IMG/VR virus record: IMGVR_UViG_3300022074_000012
Coordinates: 1 to 64,000 of that record
Direction: 5' to 3' (one strand)
Origin: a virus
DNA: 64,000 nucleotides
Shown here: piece by piece, positions 40,336 through 50,181 of the stretch
How positions within the stretch are numbered: position 1 is the first letter of the stretch
How the letters are laid out: the number at the start of each line of letters is the position of its first letter
Notes under the pieces: model-generated
The model's database searches: none
The model's input: only the letters and a program-made list of their open reading frames with translations
What the model was told of the DNA's origin: nothing
Made by a program: the position numbers and the translations under genes

Positions 40336-41141
40336 TTGGATTAAATTATCTTGGTAAAATGGGACAACTGGGAAATCAGATGTTTCAATATGCAGCACTT
40401 AGAGGTGTTGCGGATAGAAGAGGATTGGAATATACAGTTCCTAATCATAAAGAAGTTCTTGAAGATGGTTTAGGTAATAAACTTCGTATTGAATTGTATG
40501 ATGCTTTTGATATAAACCCAAAGAATCAAGGTTTATTGCCGACTAATGAATATGTTCAAGAGGCACATTTTCATTTTGATAAAGATTTATATAATGAATG
40601 TCCAGATAATTGTTCAATAGTTGGATTCTTCCAGACAGAAAAATATTTCTTGAATATTCGTGAACAGATCATAAAAGATTTTAAAGTTAAAAAAGAATAT
40701 CGAGATGATTGTAAATCAATACTTAAACAGTTTGATAAACCAATTGCCTTACATATTCGTAGAGGTGACTTTCTAATCAATTCTTTGAATCATTATAACT
40801 TGTCAATGAAATATTATGAAAATGCTTTGGATTGTTTTGATGAAGATAGACAAGTAATTATATTTTCAGATGATCCAAATTGGTGCTATAAGCAAAAACT
40901 ATTTGCAAGTGATAGGTTTATTATAACCAAGTCTGATAGTCCTTATCATGACTTATATCTTATGACTCAGTGTGATGATTTTATAATTGCCAATTCGACT
41001 TTCTCATGGTGGGGTGCATGGCTTTGTCAGAACCCATATAAAGATGTAATATATCCACATAAGTGGTTTGGTCCTAATAATACAAGTAAATCTACTGTAG
41101 ATTTATTTCCTAAAAGTTGGAGAATGATTGATGAAAACTGA
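40332..41141 (+). CDS. glycosyltransferase family 11, copy 3
   Basis: MGQLGNQMFQYAALRG, HIRRGD at 141-146 and STFSWWGAWL. 269 aa, complete. Closely spaced third GT11 gene, overlapping its upstream neighbour by 4 bp. Acceptor specificity cannot be read from sequence. Confidence 0.87.
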   Translation: MIGLNYLGKMGQLGNQMFQYAALRGVADRRGLEYTVPNHKEVLEDGLGNKLRIELYDAFDINPKNQGLLPTNEYVQEAHFHFDKDLYNECPDNCSIVGFFQTEKYFLNIREQIIKDFKVKKEYRDDCKSILKQFDKPIALHIRRGDFLINSLNHYNLSMKYYENALDCFDEDRQVIIFSDDPNWCYKQKLFASDRFIITKSDSPYHDLYLMTQCDDFIIANSTFSWWGAWLCQNPYKDVIYPHKWFGPNNTSKSTVDLFPKSWRMIDEN

Positions 41142-42009
41142 TTTAAAAAATACAACATTTATAATTCCTCTAAGAATTGATACAGGAGATCGTCTTCGTA
41201 ATGTAATCCTATCAACAGCATATCTTTTATATAATTTTGATACTACGGTTATGATAAAAGAGGTTGATTCAGAACGACGTTTTGAAACATTTGCTTTACC
41301 AATAATTGAAAGGTTGGTAGATACAAATAACCTTGTTCATATCTTTGAAGAAGAGACAAGAACTGATGATGCATTTCATCGCACAAAAGTTCTGAATGAT
41401 ATGGTCATGGAATCTACAACTGATATTGTAGTTAATTATGATACTGATTTAATTCTGCCAGTTAGTAGTTACACTGACGCAGTTAAAATGTTGAATGGTG
41501 AATATGATGTTGTTTATCCATTTCGTTATGGTAATCATGGTGAGAGAAAAGTAAATCTTGGATTCACTATTGAAACACAGGAAGATATGGATGACTTTGA
41601 AAACAGTGATTTTGTATCTAACTTTTTAAACAATGATTTTGATCATGAATGTTTTGATGATCGTTACTTTTATTATCAAAGTGATAGGGGTCAGGGTTGG
41701 GCAGAGTATGGTATGGTTCAATTCTTTAATCGTCAAGTTTATATTGATGGTTACTTAGAGAATGAAGGATTTATTGCATACGCACCAGAAGATGTTGAAA
41801 GACATCATCGTTGGAAAACACTTGGATATAATATTGGAAGAGTTGACAATCATGCATATCATTTAGAACATCAAAGAACACAGAATTCATGGTATCATAA
41901 TCCCCATATGGAAAGAAATAATAAATTGTGGGAAGATTTAAAAGTACTGAGTAAAGAAGATTTAATATCTTATTATAAAAAACAAGAGTATTATACTAAT
42001 AGATTATGA
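41131..42009 (+). CDS. glycosyltransferase, galactosyltransferase-like GT-A fold
   Basis: Begins TTFIIPLRIDTGDRLRN, has VVNYDTDLILP (a DxD-type acidic site) and a C-terminal YGMVQFFNRQVYIDGYLENE then DVERHHRW similar to the C-terminal domain of galactosyltransferase families. 292 aa from ATG 41131; TTG 41128 is one codon upstream. Overlaps both neighbours. Confidence 0.78.
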   Translation: MKTDLKNTTFIIPLRIDTGDRLRNVILSTAYLLYNFDTTVMIKEVDSERRFETFALPIIERLVDTNNLVHIFEEETRTDDAFHRTKVLNDMVMESTTDIVVNYDTDLILPVSSYTDAVKMLNGEYDVVYPFRYGNHGERKVNLGFTIETQEDMDDFENSDFVSNFLNNDFDHECFDDRYFYYQSDRGQGWAEYGMVQFFNRQVYIDGYLENEGFIAYAPEDVERHHRWKTLGYNIGRVDNHAYHLEHQRTQNSWYHNPHMERNNKLWEDLKVLSKEDLISYYKKQEYYTNRL

Positions 42010-42755
42010 GTGATGTATATTTAAAGGCTTGGCATGGTGGTCTTGGTGATGCATTACAATTTTCTACCTTACCAGAGGAGTTCTCAAAACAACAAGGAAG
42101 AAAGACATATATTGTAGCAGATGCACCTTTTAGAAATGATGGTATCTATGATTTAGTATGGGATAAAAATCCTTATGTTCATGGTAAAAAATTTGGTGAG
42201 TGGAATGCAGGTGACTTACCTTCTATTCCTTACAGAGAAGATGGTTTTCTTGAAGAGAATGGTACTAAAAATATGATTTCTAACTGGGAAAAGTTTCATG
42301 GTCTTCAACCAACTAATAAGTATCCTAAAGTTTATTATGAACCAGAAAAAGATAAGGGTGTAAAGGATCTATTCATTGTAGATTTTACATCTACCACTGT
42401 GAGTGATAGTAAAGAAGATGTGATCAAATGTTTAGACCAACTTAGGAATGATTATTCTGATCGTAAATTTGTATCAGTATCATTTGAAGATATTACGCCA
42501 ACTAAAGATTTGAGTGACGACATTAAATTTGATGGATATATAGAAGTGGAGAATATTTTTAGATACTGTGATTTAATATCATCAGTATATGGTTATGTTT
42601 CACTTCATAGTGGTGGTACTCATCTGAGTTCTGCATTAAAAGAATATTCACCAAACTTAAAAAGCATTTGCATTTTATCAAAAGAGTGGTATAATGAACA
42701 TGAGGTTCTAGATAATCATTTCCTTTTTGATAACATTGAGTATTTGAAATACTAA
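42006..42755 (+). CDS. glycosyltransferase GT9/GT-B-like protein (249 aa)
   Basis: N-terminal HGGLGDALQFSTLPEEF resembles the GDxL-type start of heptosyltransferases (GT9), and YVSLHSGGTHLSSALK resembles their C-terminal donor-site HxGGTH motif. It is shorter than typical GT9 enzymes. Sugar unknown. Confidence 0.7.
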   Translation: MSDVYLKAWHGGLGDALQFSTLPEEFSKQQGRKTYIVADAPFRNDGIYDLVWDKNPYVHGKKFGEWNAGDLPSIPYREDGFLEENGTKNMISNWEKFHGLQPTNKYPKVYYEPEKDKGVKDLFIVDFTSTTVSDSKEDVIKCLDQLRNDYSDRKFVSVSFEDITPTKDLSDDIKFDGYIEVENIFRYCDLISSVYGYVSLHSGGTHLSSALKEYSPNLKSICILSKEWYNEHEVLDNHFLFDNIEYLKY

Positions 42756-42756
42756 T

Positions 42757-43143
42757 ATGATTGACCAAATTATTACACCATTACCAGAAGTCGTAGATAG
42801 ATATACAATCTGCCAATTAAAGTTAGAGAGATTAGATCACACACAGATTGATGTTGATTCTATGAAAGAACAACTTGAGTATTATAAGAAAGGTATAGAT
42901 TTTACAAACACACAACTAATAAAATTATCTGAGGATTTATATAATATTAATGGTAGAATCTGGGATACAGAGGGATCTATCCGTGCAGGATTAGATGATG
43001 AATTAGGGTATGATGAGATTGGTAAAAGAGCAGTGCAAGTAAGAGATTTAAACAGAGTAAGAATGAGTATAAAAAATGACATCACCGAGTTAACAGGTGA
43101 AGGATTTAAAGATTGTAAAATGAATTACGCAGGAGAAGGATGA
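42757..43143 (+). CDS. conserved helical protein of capsule-type loci (DUF6165-like)
   Basis: 128-aa helical protein with LPEVVDRYTICQLKLERL and later NINGRIWDTEGSIR. The pattern of a conserved VVDkxxIxxLKLExI start and a WdxE segment resembles the uncharacterised DUF6165 family often found in bacterial surface-polysaccharide loci. Overlaps the next gene by 4 bp. Confidence 0.65.
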   Translation: MIDQIITPLPEVVDRYTICQLKLERLDHTQIDVDSMKEQLEYYKKGIDFTNTQLIKLSEDLYNINGRIWDTEGSIRAGLDDELGYDEIGKRAVQVRDLNRVRMSIKNDITELTGEGFKDCKMNYAGEG

Positions 43144-44114
43144 CAAAAAGTTTAGTCACAGGTGGCGCAGGATTTATAGGATCAAATCTTGTTGACCAAC
43201 TTATAGAAATAGGACATAAAGTAATTGTAATTGATAATGAGTATTCTGATGCTCATGAACAGTTCTATTATAATGATAAAGCAGAATATCATAACTTTGA
43301 TATTCGTGATGCTGCAACAAGATCCTTATATGATGATGTAGATTATGTGTTTCATATTGCAGCAGAAGCACGTATCGGACCTTCAATCGAAAGTCCAATC
43401 GAAGCAGTAAGTATTAACTCTGTTGGTACTTGTACTGTTTTACAATATGCAAGAGAAGCAGGTGTCAAGAGAGTTGTATACTCATCAACATCATCTGCAT
43501 ATGGTTTACAAGAACCACCTCATGTAGAGGCACTACCAGATAATTGTCTGAATCCATATTCAGTATCAAAAGTAAATGGTGAAAAATTATGTAAAATGTA
43601 TACAGATCTTTTTGGATTAGAAACTGTGATTTTTAGATACTTTAATGTATATGGAAATAGACAACCAATTAAAGGGCAGTATGCACCAGTGATTGGAATA
43701 TTTTTAAGACAACTAGAGAATGATCAAGAACTCACTATCGTTGGTGATGGTGAACAAAGAAGAGATTTTGTGAACGTCAAAGATGTAGTTCAAGCAAACA
43801 TATTAGCAGCAACTAAAAAATTAGATAAGGATGCTATTGGTCAGGTATATAATGTGGGTAGTGGTATTAATTATTCTGTAAATGAAATCGCAAGTATGAT
43901 ATCTGATTTTTCAATTAATATTGATGCACGACCAGGTGAGGCAAAAGAAACATTAGCACACATTAGTAGAATAAATGGTACACTAGGATGGGAACCAACT
44001 ATTAAAGTTGAGGATTGGATTGCAGAGCAATTAACTCCTGATGTCCCACCCGTAAATCAAAATCTAATTAGAAGAACTTTTGATAGATTTAAAAATTGGT
44101 TACATGGTGAATAG
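43140..44114 (+). CDS. UDP-sugar 4-epimerase-like SDR (324 aa)
   Basis: NAD-binding VTGGAGFIGSNLV (6-18), AAEARIGPSIESP, catalytic SSTSSAYG and YSVSK (YxxxK), and RYFNVYGNRQ. This is the pattern of GalE/WbpP-type nucleotide-sugar epimerases of bacterial polysaccharide loci. Substrate not determinable. The C-terminus is slightly extended by a basic tail (IRRTFDRFKNWLHGE). Confidence 0.86.
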   Translation: MTKSLVTGGAGFIGSNLVDQLIEIGHKVIVIDNEYSDAHEQFYYNDKAEYHNFDIRDAATRSLYDDVDYVFHIAAEARIGPSIESPIEAVSINSVGTCTVLQYAREAGVKRVVYSSTSSAYGLQEPPHVEALPDNCLNPYSVSKVNGEKLCKMYTDLFGLETVIFRYFNVYGNRQPIKGQYAPVIGIFLRQLENDQELTIVGDGEQRRDFVNVKDVVQANILAATKKLDKDAIGQVYNVGSGINYSVNEIASMISDFSINIDARPGEAKETLAHISRINGTLGWEPTIKVEDWIAEQLTPDVPPVNQNLIRRTFDRFKNWLHGE

Positions 44115-44879
44115 ATGACTTGGAATTTAATTACAGTTGCTTTTGGTGATCAAAAATATAAACAAGGGCAACAATTTTTGACAAAACAAGCAAAGGAATA
44201 TGGTGTAAATCATATAGAATATTCTGATGAAGATTTGTTTAACTCAGAACTTTATAAAGAATATCCTGAGTGGATGTCTGCTGAGAATAATTATGGTTGG
44301 TTTACATGGAAACCATACTTTATACTACAGGCTATGGAGAATTTAAAAGAAGGTGATAAAGTTCTTCTTTTAGATACTCTTGATATATTTCATCCAGACA
44401 TTTTTGACTTTGTTGATGAGGTTATGGGTGATGATGTATGTTTACTACCATTAGGAAACTTTAGAAATGGAGATCATACTAAGAAAGATTGTTTTGTTTA
44501 TATGGAATGTGATGATGAAGATTATCATGAATCAAAACAATTAGAAGCAGGTTTTACTTTCTGGAAAGTTTGTGAAGAATCAAAGAAAATTCTAAGAGAA
44601 TGGTTAGGTTGGTGTTTAGATGAGAAAGTTAATGGAGAATTAACTGCATTTTCAAATCTAAAAGAAGATGATGGATTTGAAGGTTGTCGTCATGATCAAA
44701 GTATTCTTACTAATCTAGCAGTAAGAGATGGTCTGTCTGTTGTGGGTCAAGATATAAGAAGTTTGATTGAATGTAATGCTGATTATTGGTATGAAAGATA
44801 TTTCAAAGGACAAGCACAATTGTATAGACCAATAGACACTCATATGGTAAAAATTAAAGATGAGGTAGATTACTTATGA
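44115..44879 (+). CDS. putative glycosyltransferase, nucleotide-diphosphosugar type (254 aa)
   Basis: YGWFTWKPYFILQAM followed by GDKVLLLDTLDIFHPD matches the pattern of small GT-A proteins (W-x-W-K-P then an acidic DxxD strand). QLEAGFTFWKVCEES and CRHDQSILTNLAV support a transferase role. Overlaps the next gene by 4 bp. Confidence 0.7.
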   Translation: MTWNLITVAFGDQKYKQGQQFLTKQAKEYGVNHIEYSDEDLFNSELYKEYPEWMSAENNYGWFTWKPYFILQAMENLKEGDKVLLLDTLDIFHPDIFDFVDEVMGDDVCLLPLGNFRNGDHTKKDCFVYMECDDEDYHESKQLEAGFTFWKVCEESKKILREWLGWCLDEKVNGELTAFSNLKEDDGFEGCRHDQSILTNLAVRDGLSVVGQDIRSLIECNADYWYERYFKGQAQLYRPIDTHMVKIKDEVDYL

Positions 44880-45190
44880 GCATTTATGTTGTTGATTTAG
44901 ATGGAACTCTTTGTTATACAGAACCTAATCCTGATGGTCATGGTATGAAATACTATGAAGCAACACCTTATCCAGAAAGAATTGAAAAAATTAATAAATT
45001 GTGGGAAGAGGGACATACAATTATCATAGAGACAGCAAGAGGTTGTGGAAGTAAGATAAATCATTATGAAGATACCTTTAATCAACTACGTTCTTGGGGA
45101 TTAAAATTTAACTCTTTAAGAACTGGTGTTAAATTTGGTGGAGATTTCTTTATTGATGATAAAGGTATTAATAGTGAGGATTTTTTTTAA
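44876..45190 (+). CDS. HAD-family phosphatase-like protein (104 aa)
   Basis: HAD motif I as VVDLDGTLCYTE (nucleophile Asp), motif II as IIIETARG (Ser/Thr position) and a C-terminal acidic DFFIDDKG. Small one-domain proteins of this sort occur in capsule and lipooligosaccharide loci as sugar-phosphate phosphatases. Complete gene, one-base overlap with the next. Confidence 0.78.
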   Translation: MSIYVVDLDGTLCYTEPNPDGHGMKYYEATPYPERIEKINKLWEEGHTIIIETARGCGSKINHYEDTFNQLRSWGLKFNSLRTGVKFGGDFFIDDKGINSEDFF

Positions 45191-46521
45191 TGGGTTCAGT
45201 AAATAAAATTATTAAGAAGTCACCTAATTTTGTTAAGAGTGCTTTCTATAAGTATATTCCATTCAAATATAGGTATGGAAAAGTTTATGGTGAAACTCTT
45301 GATTTTTTATTAGAATCACAACATTGGAATGAAGAAAAATTAAAAGAATATCAACTACAAGAACTTCAAAGATTATTAAAACATTGTTATACAAATGTTC
45401 CTTACTATCGAAACATTTTTATAAAGAATGGTTGGAGTCCTATGGATTTTAAATCAGTTGATGATTTAAAAGAATTTCCTGTTCTAACAAAAAGAAAAAT
45501 TATAGATCATAATCAAATGCTTATTGCAGATGATATGAGAGATAAGAAATCGTTTCCAATCACAACGAGTGGTTCTACTGGTGATAAATTAAAATTCTAT
45601 GTTGATGATGATTGTCTCAAAAAAGAAGCAGCTTTTAATATGAGAGCATACATTCAACAGGGAGCAAAGATGTATGATACTCCGAGTGTATGGTTAAGAA
45701 GATATGTACCTAAAGATAGTGAATCACCTTTATGGTATTATGATAAAGAGTTGAAGAGATTATACATGTCTGCATATCATCTTAATGATAGGACTATAGG
45801 TGATTACGTTGCCAAAATAAATGAAGGTAACTATCAAACAATGTGTACATATCCCTCTGCTGCATATATCTTTGCTTGTCTGTGTGAAGAGAATAATTTA
45901 TCTCTTACAAATATTAAAAAGATTCATACAACATCTGAAGTATTGTTAGAGAAGTGGTATAATAAAGTTCAAGAGGTTTTTGGCATTACACCTTGTGGAC
46001 ATTATGGACAAATGGAGAAAGTTTCTTTCATGAATCAGACAGAAGATTCACGGGACTTAAAACAAAATTTAGAATATGGAGTTGATCATTTCTATGATAA
46101 TGAAGATGGCACATATGGATTGATTTCAACTGGTTTTATTAATTACTACATGCCATTTATTCGATACAAGACAGAAGATACTTTTGTAATTAAAGATGGT
46201 AAAATTAAAGATGTGAATGGTAGAAGTAGTGACATACTTGTATCTAAAGATGGTTCAAGATTGCCTGGTGTAAACTTTTACAGTTGGATTGATAAGAAAA
46301 TGCCATCAATAAAACTATTTCAAATTATTCAAAAGACACATGATGATATTATCTTTAACTATGTTCAAAATCCTGATCATAATAATGATATCACAGAGGA
46401 TATATTAGGTGGTTTATCATCACGTTTAGGTAACATGAATTATTCTGTGAATAAAGTTGACGATATAAAAAGAAATCTTAAAACACAAAAGTTTAAAAAC
46501 ATAATCAACGAGGTTGTATGA
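45190..46521 (+). CDS. PaaK/CapK-like adenylate-forming enzyme (443 aa)
   Basis: Adenylate-forming fold of the phenylacetate-CoA ligase family, which includes CapK of capsule clusters. Core motif TTSGSTGDKLKF near 125-136, IHTTSEVLLEKW (TS-E element), GHYGQMEKVSF and a hinge-like GRSSDILVSKDGSRLPG. It probably activates an acyl or amino acid group for sugar decoration. No carrier protein is seen nearby. Confidence 0.82.
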   Translation: MGSVNKIIKKSPNFVKSAFYKYIPFKYRYGKVYGETLDFLLESQHWNEEKLKEYQLQELQRLLKHCYTNVPYYRNIFIKNGWSPMDFKSVDDLKEFPVLTKRKIIDHNQMLIADDMRDKKSFPITTSGSTGDKLKFYVDDDCLKKEAAFNMRAYIQQGAKMYDTPSVWLRRYVPKDSESPLWYYDKELKRLYMSAYHLNDRTIGDYVAKINEGNYQTMCTYPSAAYIFACLCEENNLSLTNIKKIHTTSEVLLEKWYNKVQEVFGITPCGHYGQMEKVSFMNQTEDSRDLKQNLEYGVDHFYDNEDGTYGLISTGFINYYMPFIRYKTEDTFVIKDGKIKDVNGRSSDILVSKDGSRLPGVNFYSWIDKKMPSIKLFQIIQKTHDDIIFNYVQNPDHNNDITEDILGGLSSRLGNMNYSVNKVDDIKRNLKTQKFKNIINEVV

Positions 46522-47750
46522 AGATAAGTTTTATTGGACTTGGAAAATTAGGACTACCTCTTGTGTGTTGTTTAGCAAGGTCAGGCAATCAAATTTTAGG
46601 TGTAGATAAGAATGAATATATTCTTGAGAAACTAAACAATAATGAATTACCTTTCTATGAGCCAGGTCTTACTGATATATTCCCACATAATAATTTGATA
46701 GGTTTTACTGACTCATATAGTAGAGCAGTCGAAGAAGCAGAAACATCTATCATATTAGTTAATACTCAACTTGGTGATAGTGGTTACTCATCAGAGTTTG
46801 TAGAGAGTGCGTTGATTGATTTATCAGTTAATCTAAAGAAAAGTAAGAAAGATTATCATCTTATTATAATATCATCAACTGTCTTGCCAGGATCAATTAG
46901 TAATCTTATACACTTAGTAGAAAAAATATCAGGACGTAAGTATGGTAAAGGTTTTGGTTTTGCATATGTTCCAGATTTTGTTAGGCTTGGAAATGTAATT
47001 TATGATTTTAAAAATCCAGAATTCTTTTTAATTGGTGCAAATAATCAAAGAGATATTAGTATGGTGCAAGAAATATGGAAAGACTTTCATGATAACGAAC
47101 CACCACTCAAGATACTCACATTAGAAGAAGCAGAAGTAGCTAAAGTATCTTTGAATGCTTTTGTTGTAAACAAGATTGCATTCGTAAACTTTTTAGGACA
47201 ACTATGTGATGGTATGGATAATGTGAACGTACATAATATTACTGATGCCATAGGATTAGATAAAAGAATATCACCATACTTTTTTAAGTTTGGAACACCT
47301 TATGGTGGCACATGTTTTCCAAGAGATTCTGCTGCATTTATTAGGTTTGCATCGAACCGAAAAAGAGATGCAAAGAATTTAAAATTTGCTGATGAAGTAA
47401 ATGCAGATTTGTATCAAAGCATACTCGATAAATGTGTTGTATATGATAAGGTTGGTATCATAGGAATATCATTCAAACCAAACTCACCTGTTGTTATAGG
47501 TTCTCCATCTTCAAAGTTGATACAGGATTTAATTGAAAAGAATATTACTGTATTTGCATATGATGAGTTTGATGAATCATTCAGTAATCTTAACGGACTT
47601 GAAGACAAAATAATTAAATGTAAAACACCTCAAGAATGTGTAGACAAATCTGATGCAATTGCTATAATGCATCCAGATAATAAATTTTCTTCACTGAATA
47701 CAAGTGATAAATTTGTAATTGATAATTGGGGAGTATTAGATGGGAATTAA
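46518..47750 (+). CDS. UDP-glucose/GDP-mannose dehydrogenase family, copy 2
   Basis: NAD motif FIGLGKLGLP, conserved YEPGL, ISSTVLPGS, substrate loop VPDFVRLG, catalytic C266 in YGGTCFPRD, and C-terminal GISFKPNSPVVIGSPS. 410 aa, full length, and closer to canonical enzymes than copy 1. Two dehydrogenases imply two different uronic acids or a duplication. Confidence 0.87.
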   Translation: MKISFIGLGKLGLPLVCCLARSGNQILGVDKNEYILEKLNNNELPFYEPGLTDIFPHNNLIGFTDSYSRAVEEAETSIILVNTQLGDSGYSSEFVESALIDLSVNLKKSKKDYHLIIISSTVLPGSISNLIHLVEKISGRKYGKGFGFAYVPDFVRLGNVIYDFKNPEFFLIGANNQRDISMVQEIWKDFHDNEPPLKILTLEEAEVAKVSLNAFVVNKIAFVNFLGQLCDGMDNVNVHNITDAIGLDKRISPYFFKFGTPYGGTCFPRDSAAFIRFASNRKRDAKNLKFADEVNADLYQSILDKCVVYDKVGIIGISFKPNSPVVIGSPSSKLIQDLIEKNITVFAYDEFDESFSNLNGLEDKIIKCKTPQECVDKSDAIAIMHPDNKFSSLNTSDKFVIDNWGVLDGN

Positions 47751-48777
47751 ATTTAGACAAAGTATAAACAATCTACAGACCTATAATGTTGGTGGACGTT
47801 CTGATCTATCATCTGATTGGGAATGTTTTGATTGGAATGAATCAGAGTTTCCTCCTACAAATAAAGTATTTGAAGTAATGAAATCTTTCTATCGTTATGA
47901 AAGATATCCTGACATCACTGCAAAATTATTAAAGAGTAAATTATCTGAATATGTTTCTCTACCAGTTGATTTTATTGAGATATATAATGGTTCTGATGAT
48001 GCACTGAAAGATATCATAACTGTGTTTGTAGATAAAGAAACTCATGTTCTATCTTATCAACCATCATATACACAAGTGAATACTTTCATCACAACAAATA
48101 CAGAGAATTACATGAAAGTAAATATCAAAAATCCACTAGGTGAGCATGAATATGATTTTGATTATTGTAAAGTTGCGAATGTAGTTTATCTTGTTAATCC
48201 AAACAATCCAACAGGAAAATTATTAGAAGTAGATGAGATAGAAAAATTATTAAAAACTTATCCAGATACTTTGTTTATTGTTGACGAAGCATACTATGAA
48301 TTTGCAAAACAATCTTGTAGTCATCTAGTTATATCACATAAAAATTTAATCGTTACCAGAACATTTTCTAAAGCATTTGGATTAGCATCTGTGCGATTGG
48401 GTTATTGTATGGGACATCCTGATACACTATCACACTTGAGAAAGATAAGAAATGGTAAGGCAGTAAACTCACTTGCACAACTATGTGGAGTAGCAGCTTT
48501 AGATGACTTAGATTATCTTGATTCACGTATTGATGAAATGAATGATGCTAAGAAGTTTTTTGTTGACAATCTTCCTCACGGATACTATGCAGTTGATAGT
48601 CAAACTAACTTTGTTCTTTTAAAAACACCTGACTCTAAAGAACTTTTAAATAAAATGAAAAATAATAAAATCCTCATAAGAGATAGAAGTTCCTTTGACA
48701 ATCTTGAAAATTGTGTTAGAATAACCATAGGGTCGAAGAAACAAATCATAAGAGTTTTGGATGTAATTAATGCATAG
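47740..48777 (+). CDS. PLP-dependent class I/II aminotransferase (HisC-like)
   Basis: Fold type I aminotransferase: YNGSDDALKDII, VNPNNPTGKLLEVDEI, VDEAYYEF, and K211 in RTFSKAFGLASVRLGY as the Schiff-base lysine. 345 aa, similar to histidinol-phosphate aminotransferase. In this context it may make a keto/amino group donor or an amino acid to be attached to a sugar; a histidine-synthesis role is unlikely. Overlaps both neighbours. Confidence 0.83.
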   Translation: MGIKFRQSINNLQTYNVGGRSDLSSDWECFDWNESEFPPTNKVFEVMKSFYRYERYPDITAKLLKSKLSEYVSLPVDFIEIYNGSDDALKDIITVFVDKETHVLSYQPSYTQVNTFITTNTENYMKVNIKNPLGEHEYDFDYCKVANVVYLVNPNNPTGKLLEVDEIEKLLKTYPDTLFIVDEAYYEFAKQSCSHLVISHKNLIVTRTFSKAFGLASVRLGYCMGHPDTLSHLRKIRNGKAVNSLAQLCGVAALDDLDYLDSRIDEMNDAKKFFVDNLPHGYYAVDSQTNFVLLKTPDSKELLNKMKNNKILIRDRSSFDNLENCVRITIGSKKQIIRVLDVINA

Positions 48778-49588
48778 TATTATTGTTACCATTCATAATG
48801 GTGCAAGAAGATTGCCAAATGGTGAGATACTTTTAGAGAAGGTATTGGATGGTATTGTCAATAATACAGTAGGAGATTATGAACTCCTTTGTATGCTTGA
48901 TGGTTGCACTGATGATTCAGATAAAGTTGTAAGTAAGTATGAAAAAGCAAGAGCAATCGTCTTGCCTGATGTATTTGAATTACTTACGAATAATGCAGCA
49001 TTTAAAGAAGCAAAAGGTGAATATGTTATTGTAGTTCAAGATGATCAAGTCATATCTGAATATGGTTGGAATCAAAGAATGCAAAAACCATTTGATGAGT
49101 TTGATGATGTCTTTGCAGTCACTGCAATGTGTGCACATAATTGGATTATAAATCCAAATACATATCATCTTTATAATCCTACAGCACCAGTTACTGGTTG
49201 GTGTGATATTCTAGAACATGTAGATCATGCATCAGCAGTTCATGGATTACCTCGAAATGTATTTGCTGTGAGAAGTAGTGCTAATCGAGGTCCTTTAATG
49301 ATTAATCTTGATGATCTTAAAAAGATAAATTATTTGGATGAAAAATTTGCTCCTTGTGATATGGATGATCATGACTTAATGTATAGAGCACATTTACAAC
49401 TAGGTAAAGTATGTGGTGCTTATGTTATTGATATGGAGTCAGATACATCTTGGAGTGGTGCTAGAGTTACTGGAGACCTACCCATATGGGCATATAAATC
49501 ACAACATAAAAACAGTAGAATCTTCTATGATAGATATAGTAGTATGTTTACTGATCGTCGTATTATTGACAATAGAGAGTTACCATGA
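48770..49588 (+). CDS. glycosyltransferase family 2-like (272 aa)
   Basis: GT-A start IIVTIHNGARRLPNGEI, YELLCMLDGCTDDSDKV and VVQDDQVIS with the DxD-like acidic site. The C-terminal part has DEKFAPCDMDDHDLMYRAH, the ED-type catalytic region of GT2 enzymes. Overlaps its neighbours by 8 and 4 bp. Confidence 0.8.
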   Translation: MHSIIVTIHNGARRLPNGEILLEKVLDGIVNNTVGDYELLCMLDGCTDDSDKVVSKYEKARAIVLPDVFELLTNNAAFKEAKGEYVIVVQDDQVISEYGWNQRMQKPFDEFDDVFAVTAMCAHNWIINPNTYHLYNPTAPVTGWCDILEHVDHASAVHGLPRNVFAVRSSANRGPLMINLDDLKKINYLDEKFAPCDMDDHDLMYRAHLQLGKVCGAYVIDMESDTSWSGARVTGDLPIWAYKSQHKNSRIFYDRYSSMFTDRRIIDNRELP

Positions 49589-50181
49589 GAATTGAATTAG
49601 AACGTTGGCAAGCTGCTCAAACAGAAGAGTTTAGTCATCATCAGGATCTTAGAATAGAAGCATACATTACTGCGACTAATGTTATTGCAAAATATTTTGG
49701 TATAGATTATAAAAAAGATTTCAAAGATAAAGTAATTGTTCAAGTTGGTGCAGGACCAAGAGGATCTATTCTCAGTACAGAGGGTAATTTTAAAAGAGGT
49801 TTGATAGTCGAACCACTTATAGATCGTTGGCCATCTAATATTAGAGAAGATTATGAGAAGGTAGGTATTGAAATTATCGCAGCACCTTATGAAGACTTAG
49901 ATATAGATGAGAAGGTAGATGAAACATGGTTCTTTAATGTAGTTCAACATGTATTTGATCCAAAGGAACAATTAGAACTTGCAAAGAAAACATCTAAAGT
50001 TGTTCGTGTATTTGAACCTATTGGAACTGGAACTGATACTGCACATCCACATTACATTACTGAAGAAACATTCACTGATGTATTAGGTAACTTCGGACAA
50101 ATCTTTAAGGGTGGAACTGAAGATGGTTTCTTTAGTTGTGATTGTTATTATGGGACTTGGTATGAATCTGATAACGTTTAG
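49585..50181 (+). CDS. SAM-dependent methyltransferase-like protein (198 aa)
   Basis: VIVQVGAGPRGSIL is a methyltransferase motif I variant (VxVGxGxxG). VDETWFFNVVQHVFDPKEQ is the motif IV-like NVvxHv segment of class I enzymes. Small, one domain. It could methylate a sugar. The next gene starts 20 bp before its end. Confidence 0.72.
   Translation: MRIELERWQAAQTEEFSHHQDLRIEAYITATNVIAKYFGIDYKKDFKDKVIVQVGAGPRGSILSTEGNFKRGLIVEPLIDRWPSNIREDYEKVGIEIIAAPYEDLDIDEKVDETWFFNVVQHVFDPKEQLELAKKTSKVVRVFEPIGTGTDTAHPHYITEETFTDVLGNFGQIFKGGTEDGFFSCDCYYGTWYESDNV

Noticed and set aside
47740-48777. Histidine biosynthesis aminotransferase (hisC) role
   Set aside because: The fold is HisC-like, but the gene is embedded in a glycan cluster with no other histidine genes, so only the general aminotransferase call is made.
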